Origin: Streptomyces lacrimifluminis
GTDB taxonomy: Bacteria; Actinomycetota; Actinomycetes; Streptomycetales; Streptomycetaceae
Direction of reading: 5' to 3'
Assembly (NCBI RefSeq): GCF_014646095.1
Contig: NZ_BMMU01000020.1
Coordinates: 111,543-175,542, forward strand
DNA length: 64,000 nucleotides
The position numbers and the translations under genes were made by a program. Below are positions 46,678-55,762 of this stretch, in pieces. The notes under the pieces were generated by a model. It was not told the DNA's origin. It did not search any database and worked only from the letters and a program-made list of their open reading frames with translations. Every line of letters starts with the position of its first letter. Positions within the stretch are counted from its first letter, which is position 1.

Positions 46678-47880
46678 CTACTCCTGCGTATCCGCCGCCT
46701 CGACCTCTTCCCGAGTGACTCCCAGCAGATACAGCACGGTGTCCAGGAAGGGGAAGTTCACCGCCGTGTGCGCGGCCTCCCGCACGACAGGCTTGGCGTT
46801 GAAGGCGACGCCGAGCCCCGCCGCGTTCAGCATGTCCAGATCGTTCGCCCCGTCACCGATCGCCACGGTCTGATCCAGCGGCACCCCGGCCTCCGCCGCG
46901 AACCGCCGCAGCAGCCGGGCCTTGCCCGCCCGGTCCACGATCTCGCCGACGACCTTGCCCGTCAGCTTCCCGTCGACGATCTCCAAGGTGTTGGCCTGGG
47001 CGAAGTCCAGCCCGAGCCGCTCCTTCAGATCATCCGTGACCTGGGTGAACCCACCCGAGACCACACCCACTTCGAAGCCGAGCCGCTTCAGCGTACGGAT
47101 CAGCGTGCGCGCCCCCGGCGTGAGCCGGACCTCGCTGCGCACCTTGTCCACCACCGACGCGTCGAGCCCCTTGAGCAGCGCCACCCGCGCGTGCAGTGAC
47201 TGCTCGAAGTCCAGTTCCCCGCGCATCGCGGCGGCGGTCACCTTGGCGACCTCGTCCTCGCATCCCGCGTGCGCGGCGAAGAGCTCGATCACCTCGTCCT
47301 GGATGAGCGTCGAGTCGACATCCATCACGACCAGACGCTGAGCCCGCCGGTGCAACCCCGCCGCGACGACCGCGACATCGACACCGAGTGCCGCCGCGTC
47401 GGTGACCAGCGCGGTGCGCAGTACCTCGGTCGCGACGCCGGAGACGGCGAACTCGACCGCCGTCACGGGGTACTTGGCGAGCCGGAAGATACGGTCGATG
47501 TTGCCGCCGGTCCTGGTGATCCGCGCGGCGATCGCGGCGGTCGACTCGGCGGTCAGCGGATGCCCCAGCACGGTGACGACGGAACGCCCGAGCCCGCGCG
47601 GCCGGTTGTCACCGAGCCCGGAGATGATCTCCGCCTGCATCTTCATGGACTCCGCCCAGCTGTGGACGGTGGACCGCAGATCGCCTTCGATACCGGCAGG
47701 CGGCTGCGTCACGAGGGCGCACAGCACCATGCGGCCACGCGTGACGACCTGCTCGATGTCGACCACGTCCACGGAGTAGGCGGCAAGCGTGTCGAACAGA
47801 CCGGCGGTGATGCCCGGCCTGTCCTTGCCGAAGATTTTGACGAGAAGAGTGGGTACGTCAGCGGTCTGCGTAGCGTTCAT
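46678..47880 (-). CDS. serB: Phosphoserine phosphatase SerB
   Basis: A 400-residue enzyme of the last serine-biosynthesis step. Two ACT-like domains occupy about residues 10-170. The HAD phosphatase domain begins with the nucleophile motif VVMDVDSTLI, then VVSGGFTQV, and GDGANDLDML. Start ATG 47880. The final residues EEVEAADTQE are acidic. A G/C-rich gap with short repeats separates it from sixA. Confidence 0.95.
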   Translation of the reverse strand: MNATQTADVPTLLVKIFGKDRPGITAGLFDTLAAYSVDVVDIEQVVTRGRMVLCALVTQPPAGIEGDLRSTVHSWAESMKMQAEIISGLGDNRPRGLGRSVVTVLGHPLTAESTAAIAARITRTGGNIDRIFRLAKYPVTAVEFAVSGVATEVLRTALVTDAAALGVDVAVVAAGLHRRAQRLVVMDVDSTLIQDEVIELFAAHAGCEDEVAKVTAAAMRGELDFEQSLHARVALLKGLDASVVDKVRSEVRLTPGARTLIRTLKRLGFEVGVVSGGFTQVTDDLKERLGLDFAQANTLEIVDGKLTGKVVGEIVDRAGKARLLRRFAAEAGVPLDQTVAIGDGANDLDMLNAAGLGVAFNAKPVVREAAHTAVNFPFLDTVLYLLGVTREEVEAADTQE

Positions 47881-47985
47881 GGTGTTTCCACCGTATCCGG
47901 CACCCAGTGCCTACCGCGCACGCGGTCCGCCTGACGGACGGGGAACAGTACGTTTCGGGGCGGTGGCGAAAACCTTGCGCGCAGG

Positions 47986-50118
47986 TCAGCGCCGTCCCTT
48001 GGGGGCGCGTGGCGGCGGGGGTGGAGGCGGCGGTGGCGGGGGAGGGGTCCGTTTCTCCGGCGCGGACTCCGACGAGTCGCCGCCGCGCCCCCCGGGCCGT
48101 CGCGGCGGCGGCGAGAGCGGCCTGGCCATGGTGGGAAGGCCGTACACGTTCTCGGGCGGCTGCTCCCCCTCACCCGAGCGACGCCCCTCGTCCGGACCGC
48201 TTCCCTGCTCCGAGCCGTGCTGCCCGCCCGAACCGCCGCCCCGGCCCGGCCCGCTCCCCTCGCCGGAACCGGTCCACTCGGGCGCGCTGCTCCGGCCGGA
48301 CGGCCACGTCTGCGTGCGCGGCGGGGTATCGGGTGCCCGCCCGCCCTCGTACGGCCGTCGGCTGTCCGGGCCCCCACCGCTCTCGCGCGGTCGACCGCCT
48401 CCGGAGCCGGCCCCCTGCCCGCCCCCATAGGGCTGCCCCGTCCCGCCCGGCCGCGCGTCCTCGGGCTCCCCAAGCCCCTCGGGCAGCCGTAGGTACGGAT
48501 TGGTGTCGCGGTTGGGCGGCCGGTACGGCGAGCCGGGCGCGTACGGGCCGGGGCCGCCGGCCTGCTCCGGGCGAACGCCGAACCGGGCCTCCTCGGCCGG
48601 CGCACCCGTCACCCCGCTCGTCCCCACGGCCCCCGGTGTCCCGGCCGCAGTTCCCGCCGCGTCCGGCCCTCCCGCCCCCGCGTCACCCAGTGCCAACGGC
48701 ACCGCCCGCCACCCCGCCGCCCCGCTCACGTACGCCAGCAGCGCGCCGACGCCTCCCGCGCCCGCGCCCCACACCGCGCCCAGCAGCAGGGCCGCGATCG
48801 GTTGACCGTGCAGTTCGATTCCGGCGCCGAACGCGTCGAAGCCCAGGACCGAGATCGAGGCGTCGACGGACACCTCCGCCAGCCAGGCGAACAGCGGCAG
48901 CGCCACCGCGGTCACCACCCCCAGCCGTAACGCGCACCGGCCGGCGAAACGCAGGGCACCCGGATCCCGTACGGGGAGGGGCACCCGCCCGTCGACGTCG
49001 CCCGGGCCGACACCCAGGGCCAACGGTGTCCGTGCCGCCGCCAGGATGCCCGCGAGCAGCATCATCAGGACCGCCGCGACCCCCAGCAGCCACACCCGGC
49101 TGTCCAGCTCGGCCAGTTCGCCGAGGCTGACCGACTGGTCGTCCGCCGAGCTGAGGAGCCGGTCCAGGGGGTCCGGGAGGACGTTCACCAGCACCCCGGA
49201 CGCACTGCCGTCGAACGGGACGAACAGGCCGATCGCGATACCCAGCCAGACCCCGTTGGGGGCGCCGAGCAGTGCAGCGCCCGCGATGCGCTTGGGATGG
49301 GCGTCGCCGATCGCCGCGTACGCGGCTGCCGCGATCCCCGCCAGCACGGCCACCAGCGCCACCGTGACCAGGGCGGACACCGCCGGACGTACCACGCGGT
49401 GGACCGCTTCCCAGCCGCGCGGCAGCGGAGTGCGGCGAGAGGCCAGGAGGGCGATCGCCAGGACTCCGGCCGCCCAGACCAGGCCCCCGAGGAGGGTGGG
49501 CAGTGTGTCGACGCTGAAGCCGACCGTCGCCTCCGCGTCGATCAGGTCGCCGACCCGGTCGGGCAGCAGCCCGCTGATGTCACCGAGCCCGGGGACGTCG
49601 ATCCCCCCGCCTCCGTCACCTCCGCCGCCCGTGCCCGGCAGGCTGTCGAGGCCCAGGCTGCCGCCGTCGATCGTGACGAGATCGTGCCCCGCCCACGCCA
49701 GCCCGCCCAGGGTGGCCACGAACAGGGCGATCACCGCGCCCGCGCGCGTGAGGAGTTCGGACGGCGAGATCACCGCTCCCACCCCGCGCAGGGACCGTAG
49801 GAAGAACCATGACAGGAGCAGCGCGCCCACCAGGCCGACGCCCAGTGGCGTGATCTCGACGGCGGTCGCCGCCTCCGCTCCTTTCAGGCCGAAGGCCGAC
49901 ACATCACCGGACGGAGTGACCGAACCACCCGCCCCAAGTGCCACAACCGCCGCGGTCATCGGCCCGAGCGAGGCCGTGGCATCCGCCTCCAGCAGATGCA
50001 GACCGAGCGCCGCGGTGCCCGCCATTCCGATCAACGCCCAGCTCACAGAGGTGACCGCGGAGAGCAGCACATCCCCCCACGGCAGCCTCCCGCCATGCTC
50101 GGCGGTCTCGATGTCCAT
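47986..50118 (-). CDS. Streptophobe family membrane protein with poly-proline tail
   Basis: A 710-residue protein. The first 480 residues carry about ten TM segments with Gly-rich loops (GGGGDGGGGIDVPGLGDISGLLP). The last 230 residues are disordered, Gly/Pro/Ser-rich, ending in a run of 12 prolines and a basic tip. This fits the streptomycete streptophobe family of unknown function. It is divergent from the FHA-ABC gene by about 230 bp. ATG 50118. Confidence 0.85.
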   Translation of the reverse strand: MDIETAEHGGRLPWGDVLLSAVTSVSWALIGMAGTAALGLHLLEADATASLGPMTAAVVALGAGGSVTPSGDVSAFGLKGAEAATAVEITPLGVGLVGALLLSWFFLRSLRGVGAVISPSELLTRAGAVIALFVATLGGLAWAGHDLVTIDGGSLGLDSLPGTGGGGDGGGGIDVPGLGDISGLLPDRVGDLIDAEATVGFSVDTLPTLLGGLVWAAGVLAIALLASRRTPLPRGWEAVHRVVRPAVSALVTVALVAVLAGIAAAAYAAIGDAHPKRIAGAALLGAPNGVWLGIAIGLFVPFDGSASGVLVNVLPDPLDRLLSSADDQSVSLGELAELDSRVWLLGVAAVLMMLLAGILAAARTPLALGVGPGDVDGRVPLPVRDPGALRFAGRCALRLGVVTAVALPLFAWLAEVSVDASISVLGFDAFGAGIELHGQPIAALLLGAVWGAGAGGVGALLAYVSGAAGWRAVPLALGDAGAGGPDAAGTAAGTPGAVGTSGVTGAPAEEARFGVRPEQAGGPGPYAPGSPYRPPNRDTNPYLRLPEGLGEPEDARPGGTGQPYGGGQGAGSGGGRPRESGGGPDSRRPYEGGRAPDTPPRTQTWPSGRSSAPEWTGSGEGSGPGRGGGSGGQHGSEQGSGPDEGRRSGEGEQPPENVYGLPTMARPLSPPPRRPGGRGGDSSESAPEKRTPPPPPPPPPPPPRAPKGRR

Positions 50119-50345
50119 CGTCAGCCCCCGATCCGCACAGCGGCGGTCCACCCCGCATGTCCCCCTCGCGTGGGATTACCACTCTCCGGGGCGGTTTCCA
50201 CCCCGTCAACGGCGCGTCGCTGTCCGCTTCCACGCCCCGTCCGCAAGACCCGACTTTCGGTCAGGGGGCTGAGCCTGAAATAGTTCCCCACGATGTTCGA
50301 CATCCCTAGACTCCCCGTGTTGGGGCAATTTCGGGGGACAACTCA

Positions 50346-52862
50346 GTGGGGCGCGGAGTGCCGGAACTCGTACTGGAATTGAACGAACGGACCTGGACGC
50401 TCGATTCGTCCAGGCCATACACCCTCGGGCGTGATCCGCAGGGGGACATCGTGCTCGATGACGCCAGGGTCTCCTGGCGGCACGCCACGATCAGCTGGGG
50501 CGGCCGGAGCTGGGTCATCGAGGACCACGGCAGCACCAACGGCACCTTCGTGCAGGGGCAGCGCATCCACCAGATGGAGATCGGGCCGGGCTCGGCCGTC
50601 CATCTCGGCAACGCGACCGACGGCCCGCGTCTGAACCTCTCCAGCAGTGCCGCCCCGGTGGCGACGCCGCAGGTGGCGCAGTCTCAGCAGCAGCCGCTCG
50701 CCGCCCAGGGCGCGAGCCCGGGCTGGGCGCAGCCGCCCCAGCAGCAGGCGCCGGAACAGAGCTGGCCGCAGCCGGAACAGCGGCCCGCCGCGATCCCGCA
50801 GCAACAGACTCCCGGCCCGGGCGCGCCGCCGGTGTACGGCGACCGCAGCCCGACCACCTTCCACCAACTGCACCTCGGCCGCGTGATGCGCATCGGCCGC
50901 GCCCTGGAGAACGAGCTGGTCGTCTCCGACCTCCAGGTCTCCCGCAACCACGCCGAGTTCCACGCGACGCCCGACGGCCGCTTCGAGATCCGCGACCTGG
51001 GCTCGCACAACGGTACGTACGTCAACGGCATGCCGATCGCCAAGGGCGGCACGGCGCTGCTCGGCCCGAACGACATCGTCGGCGTCGGCCACTCGACGTT
51101 CCGCCTGGTCGGCGACCGTCTCGAGGAGTTCGTCGACACCGGCGAGATCTCCTTCTCGGCCCGCCATCTGACGGTCACGGTGGACGGTGGCAAGCAGATC
51201 CTCAAGGACGTCTCCTTCGGCGTCCCGGAGAAGTCGCTGATCGCGGTCATCGGCCCGTCCGGCTCCGGCAAGTCGACGCTCCTGAAGGCGCTCACGGGCT
51301 ACCGGCCCGCCAACCAGGGCGACGTCCTCTACGACAACCGCAACCTGTACAAGCAGTTCGCCGAGTTGCGCCAGCGCATCGGTCTGGTCCCGCAGGACGA
51401 CATCCTGCACAAGGAGCTGACCGTCAAGAAGGCCCTCAAGTACGCGGCCAAGCTGCGTTTCCCCGCCGACACCACGACAGAGGAGCGCGAGCACCGCATA
51501 GGCGAGGTGCTGCGCGAGCTGAAGCTCGACATCCACAAGGAGAAGAAGGTCACCTCCCTCTCCGGCGGCCAGCGCAAGCGCGTGTCGGTGGCCCTGGAAC
51601 TCCTCACCAAGCCCTCGCTGATCTTCCTGGACGAGCCGACCTCCGGCCTCGACCCGGGCATGGACCGTGACGTCATGCAGCTGCTGCGCGGCCTCGCCGA
51701 CGACGGCCGTACGGTCCTCGTCGTCACGCACTCCGTGGCCGAACTGGCGATCTGCGACAAGCTCCTGGTGATGGCGCCGGGCGGCTCGGTGGCGTACTTC
51801 GGCCCGCCCGAGGAGGCCCTGAACTTCTTCGGCTACGACACCTGGGCCGACGTCTTCTCGTCCTTCGAGAACTACCGCGACTACGACTGGGCGGGACGCT
51901 GGAAGGGCTCGCAGCACTACCAGATGTACGCCGCGGACATCGACGCCGTCGCCCCCCAGTCCGTAGACATGCCCGCCGCACAGGCGATGCGCCCGCCCAA
52001 GCCACAGGGCTGGGGCTCCCAGCTGATGACCCTGATCCGCCGGTACGTGACGGTCATCGCCTCCGACAAGGGCTTCCTGGCGCTGACGGTGATCCTGCCC
52101 GCGGTGCTGGGCGCGGTGAGCCTGCTCATCGACCCGGACAAGACCCTGCTGCCCGGCAGGGTGGGCAGGAACGGCCTGAACATCCCGAACGGCACGGCCA
52201 CCACGGTGCTCCTCATCCTCGCGGTGGGCGCCTGCTTCGCCGGCGCCGCGAACTCCGTCCGCGAGCTGATCAAGGAACGGGTCATCTACGAACGGGAGCG
52301 CGCGACCGGCCTGTCGCGCTCCGCGTATCTGATGTCCAAGGTGATCGTCCTCGGCCTCATCACGGTGCTGCAGGGCCTCATGGTCGGCGCGATCGGCTTC
52401 GCCAGCCGCACGATCCCGGAGGAGGGCCTGGTCTTCGGCAAGTTCGTGCTGCTCGAACTCTCGGTCCCGATCATGGCGCTCGGCTTCTCGTCGATGATGT
52501 TCGGCCTGGTCATCTCCTCCCTGGTGAAGACCTCGGAGAAGACCATGCCGCTGCTCGTCATGTTCGCGATCATCCAGGTCGTGTTCACCGGCTGCCTGTT
52601 CATCCTGCACGGCAACATCGGCGTCAACGAGTTCTCGTACCTGATGCCGTCCCGCTGGGCGGTCGCCGCCGCGGGCGCCACGCTGGACTTCAACAAGATC
52701 AGCCCTAACGTCGACGACCCCGGCAGCACCGACCCCCTCTGGGACCACACGGCCACCGCCTGGGGCATGGACATGGCCGCCCTGATCGCCATCGGCGTGA
52801 TCTGCGGCTTCTTCGTGGCCCGTTTCCTGCGGCGCCACGAGCCCGAGGTCATGCGCAAGTGA
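50346..52862 (+). CDS. FHA-domain ABC transporter (Rv1747 type)
   Basis: An 838-residue half-ABC transporter. FHA1 (about 20-95) has LGRDPQGDIVLDDARVSWRHA and DHGSTNGTFV. A Gln/Pro linker follows. FHA2 (about 178-255) has IGRALENELVVSDLQVSRNHA and DLGSHNGTYVNG. The ATP domain has Walker A at 303-310 (GPSGSGKS), LSGGQRKR and FLDEPTSGLDPG. The ABC2 membrane domain with six TM follows. It resembles mycobacterial Rv1747, an exporter controlled by Ser/Thr kinases through its FHA domains. GTG start after GGGGGA. Confidence 0.92.
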   Translation: MGRGVPELVLELNERTWTLDSSRPYTLGRDPQGDIVLDDARVSWRHATISWGGRSWVIEDHGSTNGTFVQGQRIHQMEIGPGSAVHLGNATDGPRLNLSSSAAPVATPQVAQSQQQPLAAQGASPGWAQPPQQQAPEQSWPQPEQRPAAIPQQQTPGPGAPPVYGDRSPTTFHQLHLGRVMRIGRALENELVVSDLQVSRNHAEFHATPDGRFEIRDLGSHNGTYVNGMPIAKGGTALLGPNDIVGVGHSTFRLVGDRLEEFVDTGEISFSARHLTVTVDGGKQILKDVSFGVPEKSLIAVIGPSGSGKSTLLKALTGYRPANQGDVLYDNRNLYKQFAELRQRIGLVPQDDILHKELTVKKALKYAAKLRFPADTTTEEREHRIGEVLRELKLDIHKEKKVTSLSGGQRKRVSVALELLTKPSLIFLDEPTSGLDPGMDRDVMQLLRGLADDGRTVLVVTHSVAELAICDKLLVMAPGGSVAYFGPPEEALNFFGYDTWADVFSSFENYRDYDWAGRWKGSQHYQMYAADIDAVAPQSVDMPAAQAMRPPKPQGWGSQLMTLIRRYVTVIASDKGFLALTVILPAVLGAVSLLIDPDKTLLPGRVGRNGLNIPNGTATTVLLILAVGACFAGAANSVRELIKERVIYERERATGLSRSAYLMSKVIVLGLITVLQGLMVGAIGFASRTIPEEGLVFGKFVLLELSVPIMALGFSSMMFGLVISSLVKTSEKTMPLLVMFAIIQVVFTGCLFILHGNIGVNEFSYLMPSRWAVAAAGATLDFNKISPNVDDPGSTDPLWDHTATAWGMDMAALIAIGVICGFFVARFLRRHEPEVMRK

Positions 52863-52881
52863 CCTCGGCCGTACGACGGTG

Positions 52882-52913
52882 AAGGGCGGCACCCCGGTGG
52901 GGGTGCCGCCCTT
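52882..52913 (+). terminator. Terminator after the FHA-ABC gene
   Basis: A perfect 14-bp stem (52882-52895 with 52900-52913) and a 4-nt loop, 19 bp after the stop. Confidence 0.88.
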
Positions 52914-52945
52914 TCGCCTGTACGGGTCAGAGGTCCGCGCAGGCC

Positions 52946-53683
52946 TCAGTACGCGCCGTTGACGTTGTCGATCGAGCCGTACTTGTCGGCCGCGTAGTTG
53001 GCGGCGGCGGTGATGTTGGCGACCGGGTCGTACTGGCTGTGGACCGTGCCGGAGACGTGGTACGCGTCGAAGGTCGGCTTGATGACCTGCAGCAGACCGA
53101 TCGACGGGGTGCCGTTGATGGCGTTGACGTCCCAGTTGTTGATCGCGTTCGGGTTGCCCGAGGACTCCCGCATGATGTTGCGGTACAGACCGTTGTACGA
53201 ACCCGGGATGCCCTTGGACTTCATGATGTCCAGGGACTCCTTGATCCAGCCGTCGAGGTTGTTGGCGTACGTCTTCGTGGCTGCCTTCTTGATCGCGGCG
53301 CGCTTGGCGGACCGGCTCGCGGCCGCCTTTGCCGCCCGCTCCTTCGCCGCCTTCTCCGCAGCCTTCTTCTTCGCGGCGGCCTTCTTCACAGCCGCCTTCT
53401 TCGCGGCAGCCACGTCGGCCGCCTTCTTCTTCGCCGCGGCGGCCTCGGCCTGCACGGTAGCGCCGGCCAGCTGGTCGGTGACGCTCGCCTTCACGTCCTT
53501 GACCTGGTCCTGGCTGAACACCACAGGAGCGGCGGAGGCGGCCTCGGAGGTGGTCTGCGCGCTGCCCGGCACGAGGGTGAACGCGAGGGCGGCGGAGGCG
53601 AGCGTGGCGGCACCGGCGATCGCGAGCCTGCGGGTCCTGGCCGACGTACGACTATGACCAGGAGTGGCGGTGTTCTTGGGCAT
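52946..53683 (-). CDS. Secreted SLT-type lytic transglycosylase
   Basis: A 245-residue exported protein. A signal peptide (to about residue 43) is followed by a long Ala/Lys/Glu-rich coiled region (about 75-140) and a C-terminal SLT domain: NGLYRNIMRESSGNPNAINNWD with the catalytic Glu, SIGLLQVIKPTFDAY, and ITAAANYAADKYGSIDNV. It cleaves peptidoglycan glycan strands. ATG 53683. A structured leader precedes it. Confidence 0.88.
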   Translation of the reverse strand: MPKNTATPGHSRTSARTRRLAIAGAATLASAALAFTLVPGSAQTTSEAASAAPVVFSQDQVKDVKASVTDQLAGATVQAEAAAAKKKAADVAAAKKAAVKKAAAKKKAAEKAAKERAAKAAASRSAKRAAIKKAATKTYANNLDGWIKESLDIMKSKGIPGSYNGLYRNIMRESSGNPNAINNWDVNAINGTPSIGLLQVIKPTFDAYHVSGTVHSQYDPVANITAAANYAADKYGSIDNVNGAY

Positions 53684-53713
53684 GGCGGATGGACCTCTTC
53701 GAATAGCGCGGAC

Positions 53714-53786
53714 GTCGCTCGGTGCCCGGGGGACAGGCGTGCTTCCGGCACAAACGCCGCGGGCGGAACCCGCGGCGCTGAGCGAC
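53714..53786 (-). ncRNA. Structured 5' leader of the transglycosylase gene
   Basis: GTCGCTC (53714-53720) pairs with GAGCGAC (53780-53786), enclosing a GTGC/GCAC hairpin (53739-53751) and a 9-bp hairpin (53755-53763 with 53769-53777). The result is a compact three-stem fold starting 31 bp before the ATG. It is not a match I can place to a known riboswitch; the conserved bases of the c-di-AMP (ydaO) class were not found. Confidence 0.5.
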
Positions 53787-54616
53787 GGCTGCCATTCTTA
53801 GCGGCCGCAAAATCCTGTGGCAAAGGTGTGACGTACTACGAGGGGTAGTGGACCGGGGAAGGGCAAAACGGGACAGATGGGAGCGTCTTTCCCGCTCATC
53901 GGGTGGACGTTTGTCTCCTATGGTCTCTAGTAAGTGATGTGGGTCCTATGTGCGGGGTCACATCGACTGAGTGGCTGTCTCACCGCTGGTTGCGAGAGCA
54001 ATGCTCAGCGTGAGGGCTCTGTTTTCATGCCTCCTCCGGAAGGAGGAGACACACGTCCCCGAACCCGTGGCACAGGTCTCGCTCGCGCAGCACCTTCTCG
54101 TCTCCCAGGTCGACAGCCGCCGGCCCCGCGACCGCCTCCGGCATCAGCAGGTGGGACGCCTCCGGTTCGTGCAGCCTCGCCAGCAGCCCGTCCGCCTATC
54201 TGTCAGACGGTGTTCGCGCTGCCGTCCTGCAACGGGAGGGCAGCGCGGAGATGCCCAGTGCCGTGCGGCTTCACCGTTCGTCTGGTGGCTGAACTGATGA
54301 GCCGGGACAACGGGGCCGCCTGCCGGACCTACCGCCGGACGGGCGGGAAGCGAAGCCCGCGGAGACCTCGTCAGACCACCTCACGGGCGGCAGGGGCCGA
54401 TGAGGCAGGAACCCGAGGGAGCGTCGTAAGGCGCTGCAGACCGGAATCGTCTGTGGTCACGAGGGCGAGGGCGAGGGCGAGGGCGGCAACGGCATGACGT
54501 GTGTCCCCTTGCCGGGGCCGCGATGCGGTGGGTCCCTCGACCTAGGGCCGACGGCCTAGGCGGGGGCCGCCACAGGACGGATACGCGCTGTCACACCCCG
54601 CCGGTACCGTGAGGGC
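53787..54616. other. 830-bp stretch without an intact gene
   Basis: No frame keeps start, Shine-Dalgarno and GC3 bias together. It contains a short coding-like minus-strand remnant (54025-54195), four tandem GAGGGC units (54461-54484), and a near-palindrome with CCTAGG at both ends (54541-54560) 57 bp before the kinase start. Confidence 0.6.
54025..54195 (-). pseudogene. Possible gene remnant (56 coding-like codons, no start)
   Basis: A minus-strand frame bounded by TAG at 54196 and ending TGA at 54025. It has high GC3 and reads like a protein fragment (LLARLHEPEASHLLMPEAV, then DLGDEKVLRERDLC and LLLPEEA). It has no start codon with a ribosome site, and the frame is broken upstream. Low confidence. 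Confidence 0.35.
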
Positions 54617-55762
54617 ATGAGTCAAGGACCGCGGTCCGGCTTGTCGGCGGTGAGCGCCGCGCTGCTGGCCATGAGCAGACACCTGGAGGTGCGCGACGTC
54701 CTCAAGACGATCGTCGCCTCCGCCCGAGAGCTGCTCGACGCGAAGTACGCGGCGCTGGGGGTCCCGGACGACCACGGCGGCTTCGCCCAGTTCGTGGTCG
54801 ACGGCGTCAGCGACGCCCAGTGGAAGGCCATCGGCCCGCTTCCGCGCCAGCACGGCATCCTTGCCGCGATGCTGCGCGAGGCCCGCCCAGTACGCCTGGC
54901 CGACGTCCGCGAGGACCCGCGCTTCGAGGGCTGGCCGTCCGCCCACCCCGACATGTCCGACTTTCTGGGGCTGCCGATCCGGGACGGCGACGAGGTGCTG
55001 GGCGCACTGTTCCTGGCCGACAAGCGGTGCCCGAAACCGTCCGGCGGCTGCGGCTTCACGGAGGACGACGAAGACCTCCTCGCCATCCTGGCCCAGCACG
55101 CGGCGATCGCCCTGACCAACGCCCGCCTCTACGAACGCAGCCGCGAACTGACCATCGCCGAGGAACGCTCCCGCCTCGCCCACGAACTGCACGACGCGGT
55201 CAACCAGAAGCTGTTCTCCCTGCGCCTGACGGCCCAGGCCGCCGCAACCCTCGTGGACCGCGACCCCGCCCGCGCCAAGGGCGAACTGCAGCAGGTGGCC
55301 GCGCTCGCCGCGGAGGCGGCCGAAGAACTGCGCGCGGCGGTCGTGGAACTGCGCCCCACGGCCCTGGACGAGGACGGCCTGATCGCCACGCTCCGCACCC
55401 ACATCCAGGTCCTCGACCGCGCGCACTCCGCGCGCGTGACCTTCGACAGCCGCGGCGTCCGCGCTCTGCCGGCCGCCCAGGAGGAGGCCCTGCTGCGGGT
55501 CGCCCAGGAAGCACTGCACAACGCGCTGCGGCACTCCGGGGCGGCCCGGGTGGAGGTGACCGTGGCGAAGCGCGGCCCGGGCGCCGCCCTGCGTGTCGTC
55601 GACGACGGCAACGGCTTCGACCCGACGGCGGTACGCAGGGCCGGACGCCACCTCGGCATGGTCTCGATGCGGGACCGGGCGAGCGGGGTCGGCGGCCGGC
55701 TGCACGTGGAATCGGCGCCCGGCAAGGGCACCACGATCGAGATGGAGGTTCCCGGTGGCTGA
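54617..55762 (+). CDS. GAF-domain sensor histidine kinase (HisKA_3 type)
   Basis: A 381-residue cytoplasmic kinase. A GAF domain spans about residues 30-170 (with FLGLPIRDGDEVLGALFLADK). The dimerisation and phosphorylation motif RLAHELHDAVNQKL places the phospho-acceptor His at 192. The ATPase domain follows (EALHNALRHSGA, VDDGNGFDP, GMVSMRDRA). No TM segment, so it senses an internal or diffusible signal. It overlaps the response regulator by 8 bp. Confidence 0.93.
   Translation: MSQGPRSGLSAVSAALLAMSRHLEVRDVLKTIVASARELLDAKYAALGVPDDHGGFAQFVVDGVSDAQWKAIGPLPRQHGILAAMLREARPVRLADVREDPRFEGWPSAHPDMSDFLGLPIRDGDEVLGALFLADKRCPKPSGGCGFTEDDEDLLAILAQHAAIALTNARLYERSRELTIAEERSRLAHELHDAVNQKLFSLRLTAQAAATLVDRDPARAKGELQQVAALAAEAAEELRAAVVELRPTALDEDGLIATLRTHIQVLDRAHSARVTFDSRGVRALPAAQEEALLRVAQEALHNALRHSGAARVEVTVAKRGPGAALRVVDDGNGFDPTAVRRAGRHLGMVSMRDRASGVGGRLHVESAPGKGTTIEMEVPGG

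Noticed and set aside
47990..48050. G-rich simple-sequence tract
   Set aside because: It encodes the poly-proline tail of the streptophobe protein on the minus strand and is not an independent repeat element.
54461..54484. Four tandem GAGGGC units
   Set aside because: Low-complexity tract; too short and isolated to call an array or CRISPR.
53934..54497. 187-codon plus-strand frame in the gene-poor gap
   Set aside because: Pro/Arg/Ala-rich with poor codon bias, no motif and no ribosome site.
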